From Gammaproteobacteria bacterium (GTDB lineage Bacteria > Pseudomonadota > Gammaproteobacteria > Pseudomonadales > Pseudomonadaceae): DNA of 38,382 bases. The notes beneath the pieces are model-generated. The model had not been told where the DNA came from. It saw only the letters and a list, made by a program, of their open reading frames with translations, and did not search any database. The translations under genes and the position numbers were made by a program. Location: positions 1-38,382 of the forward strand of contig JAHJYA010000089.1 in the NCBI GenBank assembly GCA_018826895.1, written 5' to 3'. Every line of letters begins with the position of its first letter. Position 1 is the first letter of the stretch. Shown one piece after another: positions 1 through 7,835 of this stretch.

Positions 1-1594
1 CGAGCACCGCCTGGGCCAGGGGGTGCTCGCTGCCACGCTGCAGGGCGCCGGCCAGGTACAGCAGGCGCGCGTCGTCGCCGTCCACGGCTTGCTGATGGAC
101 CACGCTCGGTGTACCAGCGGTGAGGGTGCCGGTCTTGTCGAACGCCACCTGGGTCACGCTGTGGGCGGTTTCCAGGGCGCTGGCATCCTTGATCAGGATG
201 CCATAGCGCGCCGCCACGCCGGTGCCGGCCATGATCGCGGTCGGCGTGGCCAGGCCAAGGGCGCAGGGGCAGGCGATGACCAGCACCGCCACGGCATTGA
301 GCAGCGCCACCTGCATCGGCGCGCCGAGCATCAGCCAAGCGACCAGGGTGGCCAACGCAACCAGCAGGACCACGGGCACGAACACCTGGCTGACCCGGTC
401 GACCAGCTTCTGGATTGGCGCCTTGGCTGCCTGGGCATCCTCGACCAGGCGAATGATCCGCGCCAATACGGTTTCCGCGCCGAGGGCGGTGGCTTCGATT
501 AGCAGGCGGCCCTCGCCATTGATCGCCCCGGCGGTGACGCTGTCGCCGGGTTGCTTGGGTTGCGGCAGGCTTTCGCCGCTGATCAGTGCTTCATCGGCGT
601 GACTGTGGCCGTCGCGTACCCGGCCGTCGACCGGAAAACGCTCGCCGGGGCGCACGATCAGGCTGTCGCCAAGGGCCAGTTTGTCCAGCGTCACCTGTTC
701 TTCCTGGCCGTCACGCAGGCGCACGGCCTGGTCTGGGCGTAGCGCCTGCAGGGCACGGATGGCGCTGGTGGTCTGGCGTTTGGCGCGGCTTTCCAGGTAT
801 TTGCCAAGCAGGATCAGCGCGATGATCACGCTGGAGGCCTCGAAATACAGGTGCGGCGCGTGGCCAGCGTGGGCGGTGGCCCACTGATACAGGCTCAGCC
901 CATAGGCCGCGCTGGTGCCGATGACCACCAGTTGGTCCATATTCCCGGCCCCCGCCCGCAACGCGCGCCAGGCAGCCAGATAAAAGCGCGCGCCGAGGAT
1001 GAACTGCACCGGAGTCGCCAGGGCGAACTGCGCCCAGGCCGGCAGCATCCAGTGGATGCCCAGGGGCGCAAGCAGCATGGGCAGCACCAGGGGTAGGGCG
1101 AGCAGCAGGGCCAGGCCGACGTGCAGGCGCTCGCGGTTCAGCTGGCGTGCCGCGTTACTGGGCGGCGCCGTTGCATCTTCGACGCTGCGCGCTTGGTAGC
1201 CAGCGCGCTGTACGGCCTGGCGTGCCAGTTGCGGGTCGAAGCCATCGACAACGCTCAACTGGGCGCGCTCGCTGGCCAGGTTGACGCTGACCCGTTGTAC
1301 CCCCGGCAAGTGTTCCAGCGCGCGCTCGATACGCCCCGCGCAGCTGGCGCAGGTCATGCCGTCGATGGCCAGTTCCAGGCGCTGTAGCGGCACCTGGTAA
1401 CCGGCGCCCGTGACGGCGGCAAGCAGCGCCGGCCCGGCGTCGCTAGCTGCCTCGATACGGGCACGTTCGCTGGCCAGGTTGACCGTGGCGCTGTGGACCC
1501 CGGCGACTTGGCGCAGTGCCCGCTCGACACGGCCGGCACAGCCGGCGCAGGTCATGCCCTGGATGGGCAGGTCGAAGGTCGTGAGTTCGCTCAT
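1..1594 (-). CDS. copA: Copper-exporting P1B-type ATPase CopA (C-terminal part beyond left edge)
   Basis: Cu(I) efflux ATPase of the inner membrane. About 531 codons are visible from the ATG at 1594; the frame stays open to the left edge. Two N-terminal heavy-metal-binding domains carry GMTCAGC (about residue 13) and GMTCASC (about residue 85). Membrane segments follow, then the actuator motif ISGES in place of the usual TGES, the metal-binding Cys-Pro-Cys at about residues 442-444, and the phosphorylation motif DKTGT with Asp at about 486. The nucleotide-binding half is mostly outside the window. A CueR-type promoter lies immediately upstream, which supports copper-induced expression. A related Cu/Ag ATPase is possible, but the CPC motif with two CxxC domains makes copper export by far the best call. 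Confidence 0.96.
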   Translation of the reverse strand, partial: MSELTTFDLPIQGMTCAGCAGRVERALRQVAGVHSATVNLASERARIEAASDAGPALLAAVTGAGYQVPLQRLELAIDGMTCASCAGRIERALEHLPGVQRVSVNLASERAQLSVVDGFDPQLARQAVQRAGYQARSVEDATAPPSNAARQLNRERLHVGLALLLALPLVLPMLLAPLGIHWMLPAWAQFALATPVQFILGARFYLAAWRALRAGAGNMDQLVVIGTSAAYGLSLYQWATAHAGHAPHLYFEASSVIIALILLGKYLESRAKRQTTSAIRALQALRPDQAVRLRDGQEEQVTLDKLALGDSLIVRPGERFPVDGRVRDGHSHADEALISGESLPQPKQPGDSVTAGAINGEGRLLIEATALGAETVLARIIRLVEDAQAAKAPIQKLVDRVSQVFVPVVLLVALATLVAWLMLGAPMQVALLNAVAVLVIACPCALGLATPTAIMAGTGVAARYGILIKDASALETAHSVTQVAFDKTGTLTAGTPSVVHQQAVDGDDARLLYLAGALQRGSEHPLAQAVL

Positions 1595-1621
1595 GGGGCA
1601 CCTCGGGGTAATGAGGCGCCT

Positions 1622-1652
1622 AGGATCAACCTTGACCCAGGGGCAAGGTCAA
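1622..1652 (-). promoter_or_regulatory. CueR-type promoter of copA
   Basis: Reading the minus strand, -35 TTGACC (1652-1647) and -10 GATCCT (1627-1622) are separated by 19 bases, the over-long spacing typical of MerR-family activated promoters. The spacer holds the dyad ACCTTGCC-N5-GTCAAGGT, matching CueR operators of copper-efflux genes. It ends 27 bases before the copA ATG. Confidence 0.85.
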
Positions 1653-1656
1653 GCGC

Positions 1657-1801
1657 TGCAGGCTGTTGAAAAACTACCTGCGTTGGCAATACGGCGTTAA
1701 AAACGGCCTAAAAATGCTCATTTACAACACGTAAACTCCGCTTTTTCGGCCGTTTTTGCTTTGTCTTGCCTGCCTCGCCTACGTTTTTCAACGGCCTGCT
1801 A
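1657..1801. repeat. MITE-like palindromic intergenic element
   Basis: About 145 bases bounded by near-perfect inverted ends: GCAGGCTGTTGAAAAAC at the left, and at the right the complement of GCAGGCCGTTGAAAAAC. An inner inverted pair, AAAAACGGCC against GGCCGTTTTT, could fold the whole element into a long hairpin. There is no ORF in it. Its right end supplies the stop codon (TAG) of the adjacent small secreted protein gene, and its left end abuts the CueR promoter of copA. It resembles dispersed non-autonomous elements of pseudomonads; no transposase is nearby. Confidence 0.6.
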
Positions 1802-2179
1802 GTGGCTGGATGGTGCCGCAAGCAGATACAAGCCTGCGGTGCTCAGGGCAATTCGGTAGCGCCGCACTTCGCCGGCGGTGAGGGTAATGCGTTGGCTGTC
1901 CGGGGTGCTGATGCCAGGCTGGCAGCGGTCGCTGCCTAAGGTGCTCATGCGCAGCGACACCTCGCCAGGTGGCAGATTGAAGGATACCGATTGGCCCTGG
2001 TGCAGGCGGCCGGCCAGTTGATCCTGCAGGTACAGGCCGATCTCGCAGGGCGTTGCTACCTCCAGTCGCTCGCGGGAAATGATCAGTACGGCATAGCCAT
2101 CGCCCTGAGGCGTGGCGGGTGGCAGGGCCTGGGCCGGCAATGCCAGCAGGCCAATGAGCAGAGCGAGGTAAGGGCGCAT
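1799..2179 (-). CDS. Small secreted protein of unknown function
   Basis: 126 aa with a clear signal peptide (hydrophobic residues about 4-17, likely cleavage after PAQA). The mature part is about 108 residues, mostly predicted strands, with two cysteines (CEIGLYL and RCQPG) that could form a disulfide. I do not recognise the family; the pattern is reminiscent of small envelope proteins with an immunoglobulin-like fold, but this is only an impression. A Shine-Dalgarno sequence (AGGAG) precedes the ATG at 2179. The TAG stop lies at the edge of the palindromic element. The gene lies between two copper-export genes, divergent from the CopZ-like chaperone, so a metal-related periplasmic role is possible but unproven. 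Confidence 0.75.
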   Translation of the reverse strand: MRPYLALLIGLLALPAQALPPATPQGDGYAVLIISRERLEVATPCEIGLYLQDQLAGRLHQGQSVSFNLPPGEVSLRMSTLGSDRCQPGISTPDSQRITLTAGEVRRYRIALSTAGLYLLAAPSSH

Positions 2180-2269
2180 GGGGTTGCTCCTCTGGTAGTT
2201 GCCCTGAGCGTGGACGACTGGACCCGTTGGGGCAAGCGGTCAGGGTTGGCAATGCTGCCACTGTACGCC

Positions 2270-2300
2270 TTGACCTTGCCCCGATGGCAGGGTTCAGACT
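2270..2300 (+). promoter_or_regulatory. CueR-type promoter of the copZ-like gene
   Basis: -35 TTGACC (2270-2275), 19-base spacer, -10 CAGACT (2295-2300). The dyad ACCTTGCC-N5-GGCAGGGT occupies 2273-2293. Spacing and operator match CueR-activated copper promoters, and the copy before copA shares the TTGACCTTGCCCC core. Confidence 0.88.
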
Positions 2301-2341
2301 GGCCTGGTGATGCCAGTCATCCCACTTATCAGGAGGTTCCT

Positions 2342-2542
2342 ATGCCCGTATTCACTGTTACTGGCCTGTCGTGCGGTCACTGTGTGCGCTCCGTGACTCA
2401 GGCCGTTCAGGGCCTGGACGCTACTGCCCAGGTGCAGGTCGAGCTGGCCAGCGGCGAGGTCCGCATCGACAGCACCCAGCCTGCCGAGGCACTTGCTGCG
2501 GCCATCAAGGCCGCAGGCTATTCAGTCGTCGCCGTGAGGTAG
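2342..2542 (+). CDS. copZ: CopZ-like copper chaperone (single HMA domain)
   Basis: 66 aa, a stand-alone heavy-metal-associated domain with the motif GLSCGHC near residues 8-14; the two cysteines bind Cu(I). Such cytoplasmic chaperones carry Cu(I) to CopA and to CueR. The start is the ATG at 2342, preceded by AGGAGG at a good distance. The length is standard for the family. It is transcribed from the CueR-type promoter just upstream, while copA is divergent about 0.75 kb away under its own CueR-type promoter. The last 21 bases overlap the 3' end of the convergent TetR gene. Confidence 0.93.
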   Translation: MPVFTVTGLSCGHCVRSVTQAVQGLDATAQVQVELASGEVRIDSTQPAEALAAAIKAAGYSVVAVR

Positions 2543-3187
2543 CGGCGCCTTGGCGCAGGGCGTGCTGGCGGCCCAGTCGCGGATCAGGCCGCGGAAACAG
2601 GCGTCGATCAGCACGCGGGCCTCGCTTAGCGGATCAAACAAGGTCGGGTCGCGCAGCCAGTCACTGAACAGGCCGACGATCATGGCGTGCAGGCTGCGGG
2701 CCGCCAGACGTGGGGTCATCCCCGGTTGCAGGCGGGCCATGGATTGCGGCTGGGCGAATTGCTGGGTGCACAGCTCGATGAATTGATTGATGAAGGTTTC
2801 ATGCCGGGTTTCCGCTTCGCGCAGCTCTTCGGTGAACTCGCAGCGGTGCAGCAGGATGGTGAAGATGCGCCGCGTCTGGGCGTCGCGGGCGAGGTTTTCC
2901 AGGGCTTCTACCACGAGAGCGTGGAGCACGCGCAAAGGGTCACAGGCGTCGCTGCATTGCAGACGCTCGGCCAGTTCTTCCGGCGGCAGGCGTACCTGAT
3001 TGAGCATGTCGTGGAACAGGTGCGCCTTGTCCTTGAAGTGCCAGTACACCGCGCCCCGGGTAACGCCTGCCTGACGAGCAATCTGTTCGAGGCTGGTGTG
3101 GGCCACACCTTTTTCCAGGAACAGAAGTTCCGCTGCAATGAGGATGGCATGGCGGGTTTTTTCGGCTTCTTCTTTGGTTCGGCGCAT
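2522..3187 (-). CDS. TetR/AcrR-family repressor, TtgR/AcrR subgroup
   Basis: 221 aa. The N-terminal helix-turn-helix covers about residues 10-58, including the stretches SLEQIARQAGVTRGAVYWHF and KDKAHL typical of the AcrR/TtgR subgroup, whose members repress efflux pumps and bind drugs. The N-terminus MRRTKEEAEKTR and the motif TRRIFTILLHRCEFT also resemble TtgR/AcrR. It is divergent from a Bcr/CflA exporter, with a TtgR-like operator in the shared intergenic region, so it most likely represses that exporter and itself. The ATG at 3187 lacks a clear Shine-Dalgarno sequence. It is not the usual partner of an RND pump here, since no RND genes are in view. Confidence 0.88.
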   Translation of the reverse strand: MRRTKEEAEKTRHAILIAAELLFLEKGVAHTSLEQIARQAGVTRGAVYWHFKDKAHLFHDMLNQVRLPPEELAERLQCSDACDPLRVLHALVVEALENLARDAQTRRIFTILLHRCEFTEELREAETRHETFINQFIELCTQQFAQPQSMARLQPGMTPRLAARSLHAMIVGLFSDWLRDPTLFDPLSEARVLIDACFRGLIRDWAASTPCAKAPLPHGDD

Positions 3188-3252
3188 GCGATTCGGGCGT
3201 ACAAGTCAGGGAAAGTGCGGCCAGTGTAATGAAAATGGATCGGTGGGTCTTT

Positions 3253-3276
3253 TTTACAAGCGCTGTTGTATGTAAA
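3253..3276. promoter_or_regulatory. TtgR-like operator between tetR and MFS genes
   Basis: TTTACA-N12-TGTAAA dyad. The published TtgR operator in front of ttgABC has the same half-sites and the same 12-base spacing (TTTACA-N12-TGTAAG), as I recall it. The site lies 66 bases before TetR's ATG on one side and about 90 bases before the preferred exporter start on the other, fitting dual repression. Confidence 0.7.
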
Positions 3277-3364
3277 TTCCTTGGCCTATGCCTGCTTGTC
3301 CGATTTTATCTCCGGTCGAGCGTCAGGCCTGCTCCCTTGTGCTGCTCCTCTGCGGATCCACCCC

Positions 3365-4555
3365 ATGCCGTTACGCATTTTGCTGATTCTGGGCGCACTC
3401 AGTGCGTTCGGTCCCTTGGCCATTGATTTCTATCTGCCTAGCTTCCCGACCCTGGCGCGGGTGTTCGATACCGATGTCGAGCACGTGCAGCTGTCGCTGG
3501 CAGCCTATTTCGTCGGTCTGGCCCTGGGGCAACTGGTGTATGGCCCGCTGGCCGATCGCTTTGGGCGGCGCCTGCCGCTGCTAGTGGGGGTGTTGCTATT
3601 CTGCCTGGCCTCGTTGGCCTGTGCCCTGGCGCAGAGCCTGGAGTGGCTAATTGCGGCGCGCTTTGTTCAGGCCCTGGGGGGCTGCGCGGGCATGGTGGTG
3701 TCCCGTGCTGTGGTACGGGACCTGTGCGACCCGATCAGTTCGGCCAAGGTGTTTTCCCAGTTGATGCTGGTCATGGGCCTGGCGCCGATACTTGCACCGC
3801 TGGGTGGCGGGCTGCTGCTCAACAGTTTTGGCTGGCCGTCGATCTTTATCTGCCTGACCCTGTTTAGCGCCTTGTGCTGGCTGGGTGTGGCGTTGTGGCT
3901 GCCGGAAACCCTGTCGCCCACGGCGCCGGTCGCGCCATTGCGTGGGGCTTTGGGTGAGTACATGCGGTTGTTCGGCGACGGTCCCTTTATTGGCCATGCA
4001 TTGACCGGTGGTTTGGCGATCGCCGGGATGTTTGCCTACATTGCCGGCTCGCCGTTCGTCTTTATCGAGTTGTATGGGGTGCCCGCCGAGCATTACGGCT
4101 GGGTGTTCGGTAGCAATGCCGCCGGCTTCATTCTGGTGGCGCAGCTCAATGCCTGGCTGGTGGCGCGGCATGGGCCGGGCTATTGGTTGCGGCGCACGGT
4201 CTGGTTCTACTTGGCCTGTGCGCTGCTATTGGTCGCTATTGCCAGCAGCCAGCCTGCAGCCCTGTGGCCGCTGCTGGTACCGCTGTTTGGCTGTATTGCC
4301 TGCCTGGGTATCCTGCTGCCCAATGCCACGGCCAGCGCCATGGCTGGCCAAGGTCGGCATGCCGGCAGTGCTTCGGCGCTGCTCGGCAGCCTACAGTTTG
4401 CGATTGCCGCCAGCGCCGCCGCACTGGTCGGCGCGCTGCACGATGGCAGCGCACTGCCCATGGCGTTGGTCATTTGTGGCTGCGCCGCGTTGGCGGTGCT
4501 GATGTCACGCCTGACCCGCTGGGCCGAGCGCCGTGCAGGGCACCCGAGTATCTAG
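3365..4555 (+). CDS. Bcr/CflA-type multidrug MFS exporter
   Basis: 396 aa from the ATG at 3365. The frame is open further upstream to 3266, but starting there would put the operator inside or against the gene, and 396 aa is the usual Bcr/CflA length. It is an inner-membrane proton-driven drug exporter with 12 predicted membrane helices. Family marks are PLAIDFYLPSFP in the first helix region, the loop 2-3 motif GPLADRFGRRLPL, and VVSRAVVRDL of motif C surroundings. The Shine-Dalgarno is weak. It is probably controlled by the divergent TetR repressor. Its TAG stop abuts the stop of the convergent small ORF that follows. Substrate cannot be inferred; bicyclomycin, sulfonamide or chloramphenicol-like compounds are family precedents. 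Confidence 0.92.
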   Translation: MPLRILLILGALSAFGPLAIDFYLPSFPTLARVFDTDVEHVQLSLAAYFVGLALGQLVYGPLADRFGRRLPLLVGVLLFCLASLACALAQSLEWLIAARFVQALGGCAGMVVSRAVVRDLCDPISSAKVFSQLMLVMGLAPILAPLGGGLLLNSFGWPSIFICLTLFSALCWLGVALWLPETLSPTAPVAPLRGALGEYMRLFGDGPFIGHALTGGLAIAGMFAYIAGSPFVFIELYGVPAEHYGWVFGSNAAGFILVAQLNAWLVARHGPGYWLRRTVWFYLACALLLVAIASSQPAALWPLLVPLFGCIACLGILLPNATASAMAGQGRHAGSASALLGSLQFAIAASAAALVGALHDGSALPMALVICGCAALAVLMSRLTRWAERRAGHPSI

Positions 4556-4738
4556 CTAGCCTGCCTGCCGTTGCGGTATGGCGCTAGGCAGGACGTGGGG
4601 CGCGCGCAGGCGGGCCTCAAGGGTGGTGACGAACGTACGTGCTTCCATCTCGCTGCGGAAAGACACGCGGTTCTTGGCAAAGCTGACGCACCAGCGTGGT
4701 TCGCCGTTCTGGGTGAGCGGTCGTATCTGGATGTTCAT
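4556..4738 (-). CDS. Small hypothetical protein (60 aa)
   Basis: A basic protein beginning MNIQIRPLTQNGEPRWCVSF. Start chosen at the ATG at 4738 because AGGAGG lies 8 bases before it; an in-frame GTG three codons upstream would overlap that Shine-Dalgarno sequence. The beta-rich N-terminus followed by a helix (SEMEARTFVTTLEARL) faintly recalls the arm-type DNA-binding modules of integrases, which I would not rely on. It lies tail-to-tail with the exporter and downstream of the PAS-GAF sensor on the same strand. The strong ribosome-binding site is the main support that it is real. Confidence 0.65.
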   Translation of the reverse strand: MNIQIRPLTQNGEPRWCVSFAKNRVSFRSEMEARTFVTTLEARLRAPHVLPSAIPQRQAG

Positions 4739-4804
4739 GGCCTGCACCTCCTATGGTGGGAGGCTTGATTCTAGTCCTGCTTAATGACAATCGGTTGACC
4801 CTGA

Positions 4805-6652
4805 TCAATCCATTGGTCGCGGCGTACTTCGCGTTTGTTGTACCGCCAACCCCGCCAGGCGAGTGAACTCGGTGACCAGGGCGATATCCGCACTGCTGGG
4901 CCGGGAGGGGCTGTCGTAATAGATGCCAAAGGTACCCAGCACCTCGCCATGGTCATCCTTGAAGGGCAGCGACCAGCAGGCGCGCAGGCCACAGGAGCTG
5001 GCCAGTTCGTGGTAGTCAGCCCAATAGGGATGGGTGCTCAGGTCTTCGGCGATAACCAGCTCGCCGCTGTGGGCCGCATGCCCGCATGAGCCGACACCCT
5101 CGGCTACGGGCACGCCCTCGATGGCCTCGCGGTAGCGCTCGTCCATGCTCGGGGACGCGGCCACATGTAAGGTCTGCTCAGGGGTCACCAGCATGATCGA
5201 CACGCGCATACGTGGGCTCAGGTCCTGCAGCCGGCGGCTGATGCCATCGAGAATCCGGTCGACCGGCCGACGTGCCAGCAACTCGTCGAGTACGGCGTTG
5301 CGCGCGTGCTGCAATTGCTGAAGCTGGTAGCGCTCCTGGATATCACAGAGGCTGCCACGCATGCTGCCATTTAGCGGGTTGCGATGCAGGTGCAGCTCTA
5401 CCCGACGCTGCAAGCCATTGCGGCTGAGCAGGCGGTACTCACCGCGAATGCTACCCGTACAGCCAGGTAGTTCTGCGAGTTGAGCGCGCAAGCGCGCAGC
5501 GTCTTCGTCGACGAGGAACTGCGGCAACTGCTTGCCGAGGCTTTCGTGCATGCGGTAACCACTGATCGCTTCCCAGGCAGGGTTGAGGAACAGCAAGTGA
5601 GCCTCGGCATCGGTCAGCACGATGACGTCGCTGAGGGTGTCCACCAGCTCGCGGTAACGCGTTTCACTGTCTTGCAGCTCGCCGTGAATGGTCTTCTGCT
5701 CGCTGAGGTCGATGTCCACGCAATACAGCTCCAGCTGGTTGCGACTGTTACGCAGCATGGTATGGCTGGAGTAGACCCAGACCTTGCGCCCATCCTTGCG
5801 TTGCAGCTGGATTTCGCCGGCGCTAATGGCCGGACCACCGAGCAGCCAGGTGTTGATGGCATTGATCACCTGGCCGCGCTGGGGTGGTGGCACGATCAGC
5901 TCTTCCAGGCGTTTGCCCATGGCGTCCTGCAGGCTGTAGCCATACAGCTGGGTACTGGCCTGGTTCCAGTAGATCACCCGGCGTTCGCGGTCATAGCCTT
6001 GCACGGCGATGCGTGGGGTGCGCTCGAATAGCTGGCGAAAGCGCTGTTCGCTGTCGCGCAGGGCCTGTTCATCGCGCTTTTGTGCGCTGATGTCCTGCAC
6101 CGTGCCTAGCACCTGTCCCGAGCTGTCGACCTCGCCGCGTAGCATCAGCCAGCTGTCCTCACTGGCTTGCGGGCGGTACAGCCGTGCGCTGATCGACAGC
6201 GGCGTACAACTGTCCAGCAGGTTGCGGAAGGCGCGCTGCACTGCAGGGCGCTCGGCTGGATGCAGCCAGGTGAGCAGGGTGTCGAGGCTGGTATGGCTGT
6301 TAGCCGTGTCCTGGCCGAACAGGCGCAGCGCCTCCTGGCTCAGGTGCAAGCTGCCCACGTACTCCCAGCTGCCGAGGGCAGCGTTGCGCTGGGCCTGCTG
6401 CAGCAGGCGACTGTTGCGTGAGAGTGCGTCGAGCAAGTCACGCTGGGAATGGCGGTCACGGTGGATGATCACGAAGATCAACGCCGTGCTGAGCACCACG
6501 AACAACAGGTCTTCGAGCTGATGCAGGGTGCCGTCCCCGTAAGTCTTGTCGACCAGTGGGGCAAGCAGGTACTCGCCGCCAAGCATCCATAACAGGCTAA
6601 ACAGGATGTAGGCACCAGCCAGGCGCAATGGTACTGCGAGATCGGAACGCAT
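4805..6652 (-). CDS. Membrane PAS-PAS-PAS-GAF sensor without output domain
   Basis: 615 aa from the ATG at 6652 (a GTG at 6667 is an alternative; GTGGAG lies 9 bases before the ATG). Two N-terminal membrane helices (about residues 9-30 and 45-70) enclose a short periplasmic loop. Three PAS domains follow at about 85-195, 205-325 and 330-445; the second and third are clear (VIYWNQASTQLYGYS; LLFLNPAWEAISGY). A GAF domain covers about 460-610 (GVGSCGHAAHSGELVIAEDL, WSLPF). The protein ends soon after the GAF domain with no kinase, GGDEF or EAL domain. It may signal through a partner, or be the surviving front part of a longer diguanylate cyclase-type protein. The stimulus is unknown. Confidence 0.88.
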   Translation of the reverse strand: MRSDLAVPLRLAGAYILFSLLWMLGGEYLLAPLVDKTYGDGTLHQLEDLLFVVLSTALIFVIIHRDRHSQRDLLDALSRNSRLLQQAQRNAALGSWEYVGSLHLSQEALRLFGQDTANSHTSLDTLLTWLHPAERPAVQRAFRNLLDSCTPLSISARLYRPQASEDSWLMLRGEVDSSGQVLGTVQDISAQKRDEQALRDSEQRFRQLFERTPRIAVQGYDRERRVIYWNQASTQLYGYSLQDAMGKRLEELIVPPPQRGQVINAINTWLLGGPAISAGEIQLQRKDGRKVWVYSSHTMLRNSRNQLELYCVDIDLSEQKTIHGELQDSETRYRELVDTLSDVIVLTDAEAHLLFLNPAWEAISGYRMHESLGKQLPQFLVDEDAARLRAQLAELPGCTGSIRGEYRLLSRNGLQRRVELHLHRNPLNGSMRGSLCDIQERYQLQQLQHARNAVLDELLARRPVDRILDGISRRLQDLSPRMRVSIMLVTPEQTLHVAASPSMDERYREAIEGVPVAEGVGSCGHAAHSGELVIAEDLSTHPYWADYHELASSCGLRACWSLPFKDDHGEVLGTFGIYYDSPSRPSSADIALVTEFTRLAGLAVQQTRSTPRPMD

Positions 6653-6776
6653 CCGGACCCACTCCACTGACGATATGAGGGTTAGTTAGCTTGGAGCATG
6701 GCCCCGCAGGGCTCTCTTAGCAGCGTAGCTGAAGGCGATGAGCGTGTAGGGCTACTTGCCCCGCCTTCAGCTGTTC

Positions 6777-6803
6777 AGCGCTTCCGGCGGGGTTGGAAGC
6801 GCT
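6777..6803. terminator. Hairpin after the oxidoreductase gene
   Basis: Perfect 9-base stem AGCGCTTCC/GGAAGCGCT with a 9-base loop, beginning 6 bases beyond the oxidoreductase stop (minus strand). No T-run follows. A second inverted pair, AGCTGAAGGCG (6727-6737) with CGCCTTCAGCT (6762-6772), lies just beyond. Confidence 0.5.
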
Positions 6804-6808
6804 GCTGC

Positions 6809-7825
6809 TCAGAAACCTTCGAGCACCAGTTTGCCGCGTGCCGTACCGCTTTCCAGGCGCTGATGCGCTCGGCGCAGATTGGCTGCGTTGATGACACCGT
6901 AGTGCTCGCCCAGGGTGGTTTTCAGGGTGCCGGCATCCACCAGTTCGGCGACGCGTTCTAGCAGGTGGTGTTGCTCGATCATGTCCGCAGTCTCGAACAG
7001 CGAACGGGTGAACATCAGCTCCCAATGCAGCGACAGGCACTTGCGCTTGAGTTTCATCACATCCAGCGGCGTGGCTGGGTCATCGATCAACGCCAGGCGA
7101 CCTTGGGGCTCGAGCGCTTCGATCAGTTGGTCGAAGTGCTGATCGGTCTGGGTCAGGCTGGCGACGTGGGTGACTTGGTCGATGCCGATGCGCTTGAGTT
7201 CCTCGGCGAGGGGCTGGCTATGATCAATGACATGGTGCGCGCCGAGTTCGCGGACCCAGGCTTGGGTTTCCGGGCGCGAGGCGGTGGCGATCACGGTCAG
7301 CCCGGTGAGCTGACGCGCCAACTGGATCAGGATCGAGCCCACACCGCCGGCGCCGCCGACGATCAGCAGGCGCTGGCCCAGGTCGGCCTCGCCCTGGGGC
7401 ACTTGCAGGCGATCGAAGAGCATTTCCCAGGCGGTGATCGCGGTCAGTGGCAGAGCGGCAGCTTCGGCGAACGGCAGGCTGGTCGGCATGTGCCCGACGA
7501 TGCGCTCGTCCACCACGTGCAGCTCGCTGTTGGCACCCGCACGGTGGATGGCGCCGGCGTAGTACACGCGGTCGCCGGGTTGGAACAGGCTGACTTCACT
7601 GCCCACCGCTTTGACGATGCCGGCGGCATCCCAACCGAGTACTTTGGCTTCGCCATTTTCGGGGGCGACGTTGCGGCGAATCTTGGTGTCCACCGGGTTG
7701 ACCGAGATGGCCTTGACCTCGACCAGCAGGTCGCGGGGGCCAGGTGTTGGGGCCGGCAGTTCGACATCCTGCAGGGCATCAGTGTGATCGGCGGGCAGGC
7801 TGTTGTAGTAGGCGATGGCTTTCAT
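6809..7825 (-). CDS. Zinc-type quinone oxidoreductase / alcohol dehydrogenase family protein
   Basis: 338 aa, medium-chain dehydrogenase/reductase family (COG0604). The N-terminal GroES-like domain includes VKAISVNPVDTKIR and GWDAAGIV. The Rossmann domain has the NAD(P)H motif GGAGGVGSILIQLARQL at about residues 155-172, then HVIDHS. The catalytic zinc ligands of classical alcohol dehydrogenases are absent, so an NADPH:quinone or enone reductase activity in the cytoplasm is likely. ATG at 7825 has TAAGGAG upstream. It lies 10 bases after the monooxygenase gene, so the two form an operon, divergent from a LysR regulator that probably controls it. The two products suggest quinone or electrophile detoxification. 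Confidence 0.92.
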   Translation of the reverse strand: MKAIAYYNSLPADHTDALQDVELPAPTPGPRDLLVEVKAISVNPVDTKIRRNVAPENGEAKVLGWDAAGIVKAVGSEVSLFQPGDRVYYAGAIHRAGANSELHVVDERIVGHMPTSLPFAEAAALPLTAITAWEMLFDRLQVPQGEADLGQRLLIVGGAGGVGSILIQLARQLTGLTVIATASRPETQAWVRELGAHHVIDHSQPLAEELKRIGIDQVTHVASLTQTDQHFDQLIEALEPQGRLALIDDPATPLDVMKLKRKCLSLHWELMFTRSLFETADMIEQHHLLERVAELVDAGTLKTTLGEHYGVINAANLRRAHQRLESGTARGKLVLEGF

Positions 7826-7835
7826 GGCGGGCTCC

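Noticed and set aside
4771..4992. Alternative frame at the end of the PAS-GAF gene, ending in a plausible-looking tail (RYNKREVRRDQWIDQGQPIV)
   Set aside because: I considered a frameshift hiding a longer C-terminus, but the frame stops within 12 codons of the GAF end and shows no output-domain motif.
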